Shown here: positions 23,929 through 32,737 of the stretch, piece by piece | How positions within the stretch are numbered: the first letter of the stretch is position 1 | How the letters are laid out: every line of letters begins with the position of its first letter | From: Mycobacterium intermedium | GTDB taxonomy: Bacteria > Actinomycetota > Actinomycetes > Mycobacteriales > Mycobacteriaceae | Direction: 5' to 3' | Length of the DNA stretch: 33,296 nt | Assembly: GCF_002086275.1 (NCBI RefSeq) | Contig: NZ_MVHT01000079.1 | Coordinates: 1 to 33,296 of the forward strand | The notes under the pieces: generated by a model | Told to the model about the DNA's origin: nothing | Seen by the model: only the letters and a program-made list of their open reading frames with translations | Databases searched by the model: none | Program-made: the position numbers and the translations under genes

Positions 23929-24876
23929 TCAGGACCGCAGCGGGTGGTCGAAGCCGTTGTCGCGCGCCCATTCTCGTGCCGCCTCGTCTGGATCCACCCC
24001 GGAGTTTCCCGACACTCTTGCATTGAGTTCGGCCAGCCCCTCGGTGGTCAGCTTGGCCGACACGGCGTCCAGGACGTCCTTGAGCAGGTCCGACTTCTTC
24101 TGCGAATTCACCAGCGGGACAATGTTTCCGGCCAGAAAGTTGTGCTGAGGGTCATCGAGCGCCACCAATCGATGCTGCGGTATCCCTGCGGAAGTGCTGA
24201 AGATGTTCGCCGCGGTGACCGTTCCGTCCACCAGTGCCCGCACCGTCACCGGGCCGCCGCCGTCGTTGATGACTACGAAATTCTCCGGACGAATGTTCAA
24301 CCCGTATTTCTGCCGCAAGCCGGGCAACCCCGACGGCCGGGTCTGGAAGGCCGACGGCGCCGCGAACCTCACCTCGTCCGAATGCGCCGCCAAATCGGCG
24401 ATCGTCTTCAGATTCCACGCTGCCGCCGTCGCACTCGTCACGGTGACGGTGTCGGTGTCCGACGCGGGGGACGGGGTCAGGATCGACAGGTCGCCGGGCA
24501 ACCGCTTGTACAGCTCCAATTCGACCGCATCCAGCATGGTCACCGTCGACCCGGGCTCGAAGTACAGCAGCAGATTCCCGATGTACTCGGGCACCAGATC
24601 GATGGAATGGTCCTTGAGCGCCGGGATATACGTCTCACGGCTGCCGATTCCCATTCGCCTGCCCACGTCAAACCCGTTGACCTGCAACGCGTGTGCATAG
24701 ATTTCGGCAACGATTTGCGATTCGGGGAAGTCGCCCGAACCAACCACGATGGATTTCATATTGCCCGACACCGACCCGAGCGGGTCAGCACTGCCGCAGC
24801 CCGCGAGCAGGCACACCGTACCCAGCCATACGGTCGCGGCGAGCATCGTGCGACGCGCGCGTCGCAACATCCTCAT
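23929..24876 (-). CDS. proX: Osmolyte-binding lipoprotein ProX
   Basis: A 315-residue substrate-binding protein from ATG 24876. It has a basic start, a hydrophobic stretch and a lipobox LLAGC with Cys27, so it should be lipid-anchored to the membrane. The mature part begins SIVVGSGDFPESQIVAEIYA and continues LVPEYIGNLLLYF, the fold of OpuAC/ProX-type glycine betaine/choline binders. The C-terminal EAAREWARDNGFDH is conserved in mycobacterial ProX. It is the first gene of the four-gene importer; a 108-bp gap separates it from the divergent LapA-domain gene and must carry its promoter. An in-frame ATG 14 codons upstream (24918) would lengthen the n-region. Confidence 0.92.
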   Translation of the reverse strand: MRMLRRARRTMLAATVWLGTVCLLAGCGSADPLGSVSGNMKSIVVGSGDFPESQIVAEIYAHALQVNGFDVGRRMGIGSRETYIPALKDHSIDLVPEYIGNLLLYFEPGSTVTMLDAVELELYKRLPGDLSILTPSPASDTDTVTVTSATAAAWNLKTIADLAAHSDEVRFAAPSAFQTRPSGLPGLRQKYGLNIRPENFVVINDGGGPVTVRALVDGTVTAANIFSTSAGIPQHRLVALDDPQHNFLAGNIVPLVNSQKKSDLLKDVLDAVSAKLTTEGLAELNARVSGNSGVDPDEAAREWARDNGFDHPLRS

Positions 24877-24984
24877 GCCGCCGACACTAGCGCCACGATG
24901 AACAAGACGTCGCCGCACACGGCATCCGGCAGCCTGTCCGCGTGGTTTGTTTCATTCCGCACCGGATGCGACGAAGATGACACC

Positions 24985-25386
24985 ATGACCAGCAACACAC
25001 CTGGCTCGCCCGACCAACCGGCACCGGCGCCCGAACCACGGACCGCACCGCCGCCCGCCGCGCCCGCCGTACCCAAGGACTCGTCGGCCAAATTCACCCG
25101 CGCGGGTGCGTTATGGGCCGCGTTGACTGCCGGTTTCCTCATCCTGATCTTGTTGCTGATCTTCGTCGCGCAGAACCCGGCGTCACAGCAGTTCCAGTTT
25201 CTCGGCCTGCATTGGAGCCTCCCCCTGGGCGTGGCCATCTTGCTGGCGGCCGTCGTCGGCGGTTTGCTGACGGTGGTCGTCGGCACCGCGCGGATTCTTC
25301 AGTTGCGCCGCGCCGCCAGGAAGAACTACGGCACGGCCTTGCGGCAGACCGGCGGCAATGCGCGCCGCGGCCCCGGCCGGCCCTGA
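24985..25386 (+). CDS. LapA-domain membrane protein (Rv3760-like)
   Basis: A 133-residue protein from ATG 24985. It has a Pro/Ala-rich cytoplasmic N-terminus (residues 1-38), then two membrane helices: AGALWAALTAGFLILILLLIFVA, about 40-62, and LPLGVAILLAAVVGGLLTVVVG, about 78-99. FVAQNPASQQFQFLGLHWSLPLG between them is the signature of LapA/DUF1049 domains. A basic C-terminal tail (RRAARKNYGTALRQTGGNARRG) follows. The frame is open far upstream over proX, but that is shadow. It is convergent with the giant PPE gene. Confidence 0.85.
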   Translation: MTSNTPGSPDQPAPAPEPRTAPPPAAPAVPKDSSAKFTRAGALWAALTAGFLILILLLIFVAQNPASQQFQFLGLHWSLPLGVAILLAAVVGGLLTVVVGTARILQLRRAARKNYGTALRQTGGNARRGPGRP

Positions 25387-25392
25387 CCACTT

Positions 25393-25419
25393 CGGTCCTG
25401 GCCCCTACGCCACGGACCG
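25393..25419. terminator. Possible hairpin between convergent genes
   Basis: CGGTCC (25393-25398) and GGACCG (25414-25419) can form a 6-bp stem with a 15-nt loop in the 33-bp gap between the LapA-domain gene and the giant PPE gene. There is no U-tract in either direction, which is common for mycobacterial terminators. Weak evidence. Confidence 0.25.
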
Positions 25420-28400
25420 TTACGGCCCTACGCCCATGTAGAGGAAGCCGGACAGCTTGCTGCCGATGTTCGCGATGCCCGAGTTGAGCGCCGGCAGAAT
25501 TGGATCCAGCCCGCTCATGTTGTACCAGCCGGAGATGGTGTTGCCGAGGTTGAGCGCACCCGACACCAGCTGACCGAAGTTCCTGAAGCCGGAGAGCCCC
25601 TCGCCCACCGAGACGTTCCAGAAGCCCGAACTGCCCGCGCCGGTGTTCCCAAATCCCGACCCGCCACCGGCACCCGTGTTGAAGAACCCGGACGACGGGG
25701 CCACCGTGGAGTTGCCCACCCCTGGCGCCATCGGGAAGTTGAGCGGGATGACGATCGGGCCGAGGCTGCCGGTGAGGTCCAGCGGCAGAATCGGAATGAC
25801 GATCTCCGGAGTGACGATCGGACCGAGCGTCCCCCCGAGGGTCAGCGGGATCCCGCCTACGGTGATCACCGGCGTAGAGATCGGGCCCAGCAGGCCACCC
25901 AGCGATACCGGCAGCGGACCGATGACGATTTCCGGGGTGGAGAGCGGACCGATGGTGGCCCCGACACCCAACGGGAACGGGTTGATGATGATCGGCTGGG
26001 TGACGATCGGGCCAATCCCGCCGCTCAGGTCCAGCGCGAACGGAAGAATTTCGATTGGCGGGGTCACGATCGGGCCGATGGAGCCCTCGAGCGCCAAGGG
26101 GAGCGCGCCGATGTTGATGGGCGGGGTGACGATCGGACCAATCGATCCGCCCAGGCCCAGCGGCAGCGCGCCAATGGTGATTTCCGGGGTGATGATCGGC
26201 CCGACGGTGCCGCCCAACGCCAAGGGGAACGGCAGAAGGCTGATAGGCGAAGTGACGATCGGGCCGATCGTTCCGCTGATGCCCAACGGGAATGCGCCGA
26301 TGGTGATCGGTGGGGTGACAATTGGGCCGATCGTGCCGCCGATGCCCAACGGGAACGCCGGAATATTGATGGGCGGGGTGATGATCGGGCCGACGGCGCC
26401 GCCGAGATCCAGCGGGATGACCGGAATGTGGATCGGCGGGGTGACGACCGGGCCGACGAAGCCCACCAGGTTTAGCGGGATTGCCGGCACGTGGATCGGC
26501 TCGGTGTGAATCGGACCGATGGTGCCCTGCAGGTCGTTCAGGCCGAACGCGGGGATGGTGAACGACTGGGTCCTGATAGGCGGGACGCTGAGGCCGAATT
26601 CTTGGATACCTGCCGGCAATAAATTGCCGAGGACAGAGAGGGATATCGGCGATTCTTGAACAATAGAAATATTGTTCAGATTGATGGGATCCACATAACC
26701 CTCACCAAAATCGATGATGGGTATGCTGAACAGCCCCAAATCTATTTCCACCACGCCCAAGTTCAAGGGGAATCGGGGAATTGACCCGGCTAGTCCGATT
26801 TGGCCGATGCCACCTTGCACCAGGAGGGCAAGCCCGATTTGGTCGATTCTGATGGGGCCCACCCTGATGTCGAAGCCGTTGATCTCGAGCGCCGGAACTT
26901 CGATGGGGCCGATGCTGGCATCGATGGGGCCGATCGTGAACGCGGGAATGTTGATCGACGGAATCGTGAAGGGGGCGAGGGCGGCGCTGAGGGTCAGCGG
27001 GAAGTCGGGAATCTTGATGGGCGCAATGGTGAACCCGCCTACGGTGCCACCCACCCCAAGGGGGAACTCGGTGATATTGATCGGCGCGATGTTGATGCCG
27101 CCGACGGTGCCACCCAGTTCCAGCGGGAACGGCAGGATGTTGATCGGTGCGATAACCAGCGGGCCGACAGTTCCGTTGAGGGCCAACGGGAACGGGATGA
27201 TCTCGATCGGCGGGATGCCAATGGGCCCGATGGTGCCGTTGATGCCCAGCGGGAATGCGGGAATGTGAATCGGCGCCACCACAATCGGCCCGATACCACC
27301 GGTGATGTCCAACGGGAACGGAAGAATCTCGATAGGCGGCACCACGATCGGGCCGATGCCACCGCCCAAATCCAATGGGAACGGGAGAATTTCGATAGGG
27401 GCGATGACCAACGGGCCGATTCTGCCAAACAGGGAGAGCGGCAAGGCGGGAATATTGATCGGCGGAACCACGATAGGGCCGACCGCGCCGCTGAGGTCCA
27501 GCGGGAAAGGCAGAATCTCGATCGGCGGAACCACGATGGGGCCGATACCACCGTCGAGCCCCAGCGGGATTGACGGAATTGTGATCGGCGGCACCACGAT
27601 CGGACCGATTGCGCCGCTGAGGTCCAAGGAGATCCCGGCAACGGTGATGGGCGGAACCACGATGGGGCCCAACCCGCCGCCCAATTCCAGCGGGATCGGC
27701 GGCAGGCCTGAGGTGTAATTCAGCGACAGGGTCTGGTAGTCGCCCGACCAGAGCATCCCGGTGCTGAAGTTGCCCTGGATGAAGGCGCCGGTGTTGACAT
27801 CGCCGGTGTTGGCGAAGCCGGTGTTTGAGTCGCCGGTGTTGCTGTAACCGGTGTTGGAGTTACCGATATTGAAGTCGCCGGTGTTCAGGTTGCCGACATT
27901 GAAACTGCCGGAGTTGTAGTTGCCGAAGTTGGCGAAGCCGGTGTTGGCGATGCCGGAGTTCCCGATACCGGTATTTGCGGTGCCGCTGTTGCCGATGCCG
28001 GTGTTGTAGTTGCCCGAGTTGCCGATGCCCCAGTTACCGGTGCCGGAGTTGAACAGGCCGACGTTGCCGGTGCCGGAATTCAGACTGCCGAAGCCGAAGT
28101 TGTTGTCACCGGTGAGTCCGAATCCCTGGTTCCCGTTGCCGGTGTTCCCGAAGCCGAAGTTGTTGTCGCCGGTGTTGCCGATGCCGATGTTGTTGTTGCC
28201 GGTGTTGCCCCAGCCGATGTTGAAGTGGCCCGGTGTGAAATCGGCGCCGACATTGCCGAAGCCGAAGTTATTGTTGCCGAAGTTACCGAAGCCGAGGTTG
28301 TTGTCGCCGACGTTGCCGAAGCCGAAGTTGCTGTCACCCAGGTTGCCAAAGCCCAGGATGTTGAAGTTCCCAAGATTGCCGCTGCCGATATTGCCGCCAC

Positions 28401-28455
28401 CGACGTTGCCGTTGCCGATATTGAGGCCGCCCAAGTTACCCAGACCCAAGTTGAC
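25420..28455 (-). repeat. Internal tandem duplication of giant PPE, copy 2 (C-terminal)
   Basis: C-terminal repeat module of the PPE-MPTR protein. It aligns to copy 1 at an offset of 3051 bp near its end (25525-25635 equals 28576-28686, 111 identical bases by eye) and 3027 bp near its beginning (28354 against 31381). Both offsets are multiples of three, so one 24-bp in-frame difference lies between them. Confidence 0.85.
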
Positions 28456-31400
28456 GCGCAGCGTCGGGTCCGCGGATCCGGTGCCTAGGTAGAGCAAGCC
28501 CGATAGTTCGCTGCCGATGTTGTTGAAGCCCGAGGTGAGCGCCGGCAGAGCGGGGCCGAGCGCGCTCATGTTGCCCCAGCCGGAGATGGTGTTGCCGAGG
28601 TTGAGCGCACCCGACACCAGCTGACCGAAGTTCCTGAAGCCGGAGAGCCCCTCGCCCACCGAGACGTTCCAGAAGCCCGAACTGCCTGCGCCGGTGTTTC
28701 CAAAGCCCGACCCGCCACCGGCCCCGGTGTTGAAGAACCCGGACGACGGGGCCACCGTGGTGTTGCCCACGCCCGGTGCCATCGGGAAGTTGAGCGGGAT
28801 GACGATCGGGCCGATGCCGCCGGTGATCTCCAACGGCAATATCGGAATGACGATTTCCGAGGTGACGATCGGGCCGACCGAGCCCCCAAGGGTCAGCGGG
28901 AAGCCGCCGATGGTGATTTCCGGTGTGGATATCGGACCGACAAGGCCGTTCAACGACAACGGGAACGGGCCAATACGGATTTCCGGGGTGCTGATCGGTC
29001 CGATGCTGCCCAGCAGGCCCAATGGGATCGGGTTGAGGGTGATCGTCGGGGTGACGATCGGGCCGATATCGCCGCCGACCTCAATGCGGAACGGGATGAT
29101 ATCGATCGGCGGGGTCACGATCGGGCCGATGGTGGCGCCAACCTCTAAGGGGAGCGCGCCAATGGTGATGGGCGGAGTGACGATCGGGCCGATCGTCGCG
29201 CCTACCCCCAAGGGGAGCGCACCGATGGTGATCTCCGGGGTGACAATCGGTCCAAGCGTGCCGCCCAGACTCAGCGGCAACGGAAGAATATTGATGGGCG
29301 GCGTCACAATCGGCCCGATCGTGCCGCTGATTCCCAATGGGAAGCCGCCGATGGTGATCGGGGGAGTCACAATCGGCCCGATGCTGCCGCCGATTCCTAG
29401 GTCTATCGGCGCAATCGAGATGGGCGGGGTGATGATCGGACCGATGGCGCCGCCGAGATTCAGTGGGATGACCGGAATGTGAATGGGCGGGGTGACTATG
29501 GGACCAAGAGATCCCACCAGATTCAGTGTCAGCACCGGGAAATTGATCGGATCGATATGAATCGGTCCGATGCTGCCTTCGAGGTTGCTCAGGTTGAAGG
29601 CTTCAATGGTGAACGGATCGATGCTGAGATTAGGAACGCCGATGGTGAACAACGGCATGTTAATGGCCTGGGTGGAGCCGGTAATACTGAGCGTCAATGG
29701 CGCGATTTGTCGAATATCGACATTGCTGAGGTCGATAGGGCCGAGGTATCCCTGCTCTATGTCGACGACGTAGAGTATGTCGCCCAACATGATGTCGAAT
29801 CGGGGAATTTGGCCCCTCAGTCCGAGTTGGCCGATGCTGCCGGTGACGTTGATGTTCACACCGATCGGATTCACCACGATAGGACCGGCGGTTATGTCGA
29901 AGCCGTTGATATGAATTCCCGGGACATCGATGTCGCCGATGGTGGCATTGATGGGCCCGATGGTGAATCGCGGAATGTCGATCTGCGGAATCGTGAAGGG
30001 GCCGATGGCGCCGTTGATGCTCAGCGGGATTTCTTGGATATGGATGGACGGAATGGTGAATCCGCCTACGGTGCCGTCGATGCCCAGAGGGAACTCGGTG
30101 ATGTTGATCGGCGGGATGGTGATGCCGCCGATCGTGCCACTCAGTTCCAGCGGGAACGGCAGGAGGCTGATTGGTGCGATCACCAGCGGACCGACGGTAC
30201 CGCCCAATTCCAACGGGAACGGGATGATCTCGATCGGCGGGATGCCAATCGGCCCGACGGTGCCGTTGATGCCCAACGGGATTGCGGGGATGTGGATCGG
30301 CGGAACAACGATCGGCCCGACGGCGCCCGTGAGGTCCAGCGGGAACGGCAGGATCTCGATCGGCGCGATCACGATCGGGCCGACGGCGCCGCCCAACGTC
30401 AATGGGAACGGGATGATCTCGATCGGCGGGATGCGCAGCGGACCAATGATGCCGGTCAGCGACAGCGGGAAGGTGGGAATCGTGATCGGCGAAACCACGA
30501 TCGGGCCGATGGCGCCGGTGAGGTCCAGCGGGAACGGCAGAATCTCGATCGGCGCGATCACGATCGGGCCGATGGCGCCGTCGATGCCCAGCGGGAATGA
30601 AGGAATGGTGATCGGCTGAACAACGATCGGACCGACAATGCCGTCGAGACCCAGCGGGAACGCGGGAATGTTGATGGGCGGCACGACGATTGGGCCGAGG
30701 TTGCCACCGATGTTCAGCGGTACGGGGGGAATGCCTGAGGTGTAGTTGAGCGCCAGGCTCTGATAATCGGCCTGCCAGAACACCCCGGTGCTGTAGTTGC
30801 CTTGGAGGTACGCACCAGTGTTGAGATCACCGGTGTTGCCGATACCGGTGTTCGAGTCGCCGGTGTTGGTCCAACCGGTGTTGGAGTTGCCGATGTTGAA
30901 GTCGCCGGTGTTCAGGTTGCCGACGTTGAAGCTGCCGGAGTTGTAGTTGCCGAAGTTGGCGAAGCCGGTGTTGGCGATGCCGGAGTTTCCGATACCGGTA
31001 TTTGCGGTGCCGGTGTTGCCGATGCCGGTGTTGTTGGTACCCGAGTTGCCGATGCCCCAGTTACCGGTGCCGGAGTTGAACAGGCCGACGTTGCCGGTGC
31101 CGGAATTGAGGCTGCCGAAGCCGAAGTTGTTGTCACCAGTGAGTCCGAAACCCTGGTTGCCGTTGCCGGTGTTGCCGAAGCCGAAGTTGTTGTCGCCGGT
31201 GTTGCCGATACCGATGTTGTTGTTGCCAGTATTACCCCAGCCGATATTGAAATTTCCCGGCGTCAAGCCGGCGCCGATGTTACCGAAACCGAAGTTGTTG
31301 TTGCCGACGTTGCCGAAGCCGAAGTTGTTGTTTCCGACGTTACCGAAGCCGAAGTTACTGTCGCCCAGATTGCCGAAGCCCAGGATGTTGAAGCTGCCGA

Positions 31401-32100
31401 AATTGCCGCTGCCGATATTGAGGCTGCCGACGTTTCCATTGCCGATATTCAAACTACCTAAGTTTCCTAATCCCAGGTTGATGGCGAGCGTTTTTGTCTC
31501 CGTCGCCGCAGCCGCTACGCCACCGGCCACGGAATTGCTCAGGCTCGCGTCGATCACCTGACTCAACAATGCCGAAGGATTCTGCAGCAGTTGCGTGAAT
31601 GGTTTCAGCGCTGCGGCGGCAGTGGAAGCTTCGACGTGGTAGCCGATCATCGCGGCCACATCCTGTGCCCACATTGCCTCGTAGCTGGCCTCGGTCGCGG
31701 CGATTGCCGGCGCGTTGAATCCGAAGATGTTCGAGAGCACGAGCGATACCAGCTCGGACCGGTTGGCCGCGATGGCAGCCGGATGCACGATCGCCGCCAT
31801 GGTCGCTTCGAAGGCGGACGCCAGCACCCGCGCCTGGGTGCCCGCCTCGGCCGCTTGCATCCCCGTGGAGCTCAACCAACCCGCGTACGGAGCGGCCGCT
31901 GCTGCCATCGCCGACGAAGCCGGGCCCTGCCATGGGCCGCCCGCGAGTCCCGCCGTCACAGAACCGAATGACTCTGCGGCCGCAGCTAATTCGGCCGCTA
32001 GCCCATCCCACGCCGCCGCGGCCGCCAACATTGGTGCAGGCCCCTCACCCGCGAAGATCCGAGCCGAGTTGATCTCGGGTGGCAACACTGAAAAATTCAT
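25420..32100 (-). CDS. Giant PPE-MPTR protein with internally duplicated repeat domain
   Basis: A 2226-residue protein from ATG 32100 (MNFSVLPPEINSARIFAGEG), preceded by GAGAGGGTG; the frame is open 22 codons further upstream. The PPE domain covers residues 1-180 and contains the WQG turn. Then follow, twice over: an MPTR block of NxGxGNxG-type pentapeptides (about residues 207-447 in copy one); two blocks of a 21-residue repeat, FPLxxxGxIGPIVxPPIxI, separated by a less regular stretch of about 130 residues; and a conserved SGFFNTGAGGGSGFGNTGAG segment closing the copy. Copy two ends at the stop. PPE-MPTR proteins are exported by the ESX-5 type VII system in slow-growing mycobacteria and sit at the cell surface. 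The repeats suggest an extended beta-solenoid-like rod. No stop or frameshift interrupts the 6.7 kb. Confidence 0.93.
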   Translation of the reverse strand: MNFSVLPPEINSARIFAGEGPAPMLAAAAAWDGLAAELAAAAESFGSVTAGLAGGPWQGPASSAMAAAAAPYAGWLSSTGMQAAEAGTQARVLASAFEATMAAIVHPAAIAANRSELVSLVLSNIFGFNAPAIAATEASYEAMWAQDVAAMIGYHVEASTAAAALKPFTQLLQNPSALLSQVIDASLSNSVAGGVAAAATETKTLAINLGLGNLGSLNIGNGNVGSLNIGSGNFGSFNILGFGNLGDSNFGFGNVGNNNFGFGNVGNNNFGFGNIGAGLTPGNFNIGWGNTGNNNIGIGNTGDNNFGFGNTGNGNQGFGLTGDNNFGFGSLNSGTGNVGLFNSGTGNWGIGNSGTNNTGIGNTGTANTGIGNSGIANTGFANFGNYNSGSFNVGNLNTGDFNIGNSNTGWTNTGDSNTGIGNTGDLNTGAYLQGNYSTGVFWQADYQSLALNYTSGIPPVPLNIGGNLGPIVVPPINIPAFPLGLDGIVGPIVVQPITIPSFPLGIDGAIGPIVIAPIEILPFPLDLTGAIGPIVVSPITIPTFPLSLTGIIGPLRIPPIEIIPFPLTLGGAVGPIVIAPIEILPFPLDLTGAVGPIVVPPIHIPAIPLGINGTVGPIGIPPIEIIPFPLELGGTVGPLVIAPISLLPFPLELSGTIGGITIPPINITEFPLGIDGTVGGFTIPSIHIQEIPLSINGAIGPFTIPQIDIPRFTIGPINATIGDIDVPGIHINGFDITAGPIVVNPIGVNINVTGSIGQLGLRGQIPRFDIMLGDILYVVDIEQGYLGPIDLSNVDIRQIAPLTLSITGSTQAINMPLFTIGVPNLSIDPFTIEAFNLSNLEGSIGPIHIDPINFPVLTLNLVGSLGPIVTPPIHIPVIPLNLGGAIGPIITPPISIAPIDLGIGGSIGPIVTPPITIGGFPLGISGTIGPIVTPPINILPLPLSLGGTLGPIVTPEITIGALPLGVGATIGPIVTPPITIGALPLEVGATIGPIVTPPIDIIPFRIEVGGDIGPIVTPTITLNPIPLGLLGSIGPISTPEIRIGPFPLSLNGLVGPISTPEITIGGFPLTLGGSVGPIVTSEIVIPILPLEITGGIGPIVIPLNFPMAPGVGNTTVAPSSGFFNTGAGGGSGFGNTGAGSSGFWNVSVGEGLSGFRNFGQLVSGALNLGNTISGWGNMSALGPALPALTSGFNNIGSELSGLLYLGTGSADPTLRVNLGLGNLGGLNIGNGNVGGGNIGSGNLGNFNILGFGNLGDSNFGFGNVGDNNLGFGNFGNNNFGFGNVGADFTPGHFNIGWGNTGNNNIGIGNTGDNNFGFGNTGNGNQGFGLTGDNNFGFGSLNSGTGNVGLFNSGTGNWGIGNSGNYNTGIGNSGTANTGIGNSGIANTGFANFGNYNSGSFNVGNLNTGDFNIGNSNTGYSNTGDSNTGFANTGDVNTGAFIQGNFSTGMLWSGDYQTLSLNYTSGLPPIPLELGGGLGPIVVPPITVAGISLDLSGAIGPIVVPPITIPSIPLGLDGGIGPIVVPPIEILPFPLDLSGAVGPIVVPPINIPALPLSLFGRIGPLVIAPIEILPFPLDLGGGIGPIVVPPIEILPFPLDITGGIGPIVVAPIHIPAFPLGINGTIGPIGIPPIEIIPFPLALNGTVGPLVIAPINILPFPLELGGTVGGINIAPINITEFPLGVGGTVGGFTIAPIKIPDFPLTLSAALAPFTIPSINIPAFTIGPIDASIGPIEVPALEINGFDIRVGPIRIDQIGLALLVQGGIGQIGLAGSIPRFPLNLGVVEIDLGLFSIPIIDFGEGYVDPINLNNISIVQESPISLSVLGNLLPAGIQEFGLSVPPIRTQSFTIPAFGLNDLQGTIGPIHTEPIHVPAIPLNLVGFVGPVVTPPIHIPVIPLDLGGAVGPIITPPINIPAFPLGIGGTIGPIVTPPITIGAFPLGISGTIGPIVTSPISLLPFPLALGGTVGPIITPEITIGALPLGLGGSIGPIVTPPINIGALPLALEGSIGPIVTPPIEILPFALDLSGGIGPIVTQPIIINPFPLGVGATIGPLSTPEIVIGPLPVSLGGLLGPISTPVITVGGIPLTLGGTLGPIVTPEIVIPILPLDLTGSLGPIVIPLNFPMAPGVGNSTVAPSSGFFNTGAGGGSGFGNTGAGSSGFWNVSVGEGLSGFRNFGQLVSGALNLGNTISGWYNMSGLDPILPALNSGIANIGSKLSGFLYMGVGP
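28456..31482 (-). repeat. Internal tandem duplication of giant PPE, copy 1 (N-terminal)
   Basis: N-terminal repeat module, running from the first MPTR repeats after the PPE domain to the junction coding LLYLGTGSADPTLRVNLGLG. It has the same order of MPTR, 21-residue repeats, irregular island, 21-residue repeats and closing Gly/Ser/Asn segment as copy 2. The irregular islands (about 29560-29960 here and 26520-26960 in copy 2) are the most diverged parts. Confidence 0.82.
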
Positions 32101-32737
32101 CGCACCCTCTCTCAGGTTGACTCGGATCAAACCCGCGGACCGTCGGCAATGCCGAGATCCAACCAATAGTCGTCAAGACTGGCCCAACGGAAGACTCAGG
32201 ATACGGAGATGACGAGACGAGCTTGAGCTTCTACCAAACCGTTAGGTGATCGTTATCAAACCGTTATTCTAGAACGCATATTCGCGTCTAACAGGCGGAC
32301 GATTCAACCCCCGATGTCCAGTAAAGTTACGCGGCCGGCTAGGCCATTTCGTTTTGCCGAAAACGAAACCGTTGGGTTCGCAAAATGCCTGTTGGTGCGG
32401 CCTGTTTCAAGTACTGACGACAGCGCCAAGGTGGCCTACCGTGCCGCATATGCACTGTTCACAGCCCTGAATCGGCGGTGCGGAGGCTGCCTGGTGGGCC
32501 TTGTCCAGGCCGGTCGTCTACACAAGCCGACTCGGTCTTCTCGATGTTCAAATATTGATCAAACCCGCGGAAAAGCCTACGCATTTGACGCGACCCGCGA
32601 TAATGTCTTGGCGAGATAACTATTCGATAACGTTTGCATTTCGCCTAGGTCTCGCTTCTGGGGTGTGCGACACGTGCTCAATAGCATCTAGGTCTCTCCC
32701 GACACGACGAGTCGACGACAAGAAGCGGGGTAGAGCC
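32101..32737. other. 637-bp AT-richer intergenic/promoter region between PPE-MPTR and PE_PGRS
   Basis: No convincing gene. Nearest the PPE start there are two CAAACCGTTA direct repeats (32235-32244, 32257-32266; 22-bp spacing), and AAACCGTT recurs near 32366. GATCAAACCCGCGGA occurs at both ends (32125-32139 and 32557-32571). CTAGGTCTC is repeated at 32645-32653 and 32688-32696, just upstream of the PE_PGRS gene. These are candidate regulator sites for the two divergent genes. A 101-codon frame at 32314-32619 has no ribosome site or recognisable domain and is not called. Confidence 0.5.

Noticed and set aside
25643..31561. Multiple long plus-strand ORFs (GPMVPP-like, LPKPKLL-like repeats) and possible CRISPR-like periodicity
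   Set aside because: Antisense images of the MPTR and 21-residue coding repeats; units are coding-periodic and contiguous with no unique spacers, so neither genes nor CRISPR.
32314..32619. 101-codon ORF in the PPE/PE_PGRS gap
   Set aside because: No ribosome site, no recognisable domain, and it lies across likely promoter DNA; kept only as a note in the intergenic entry.
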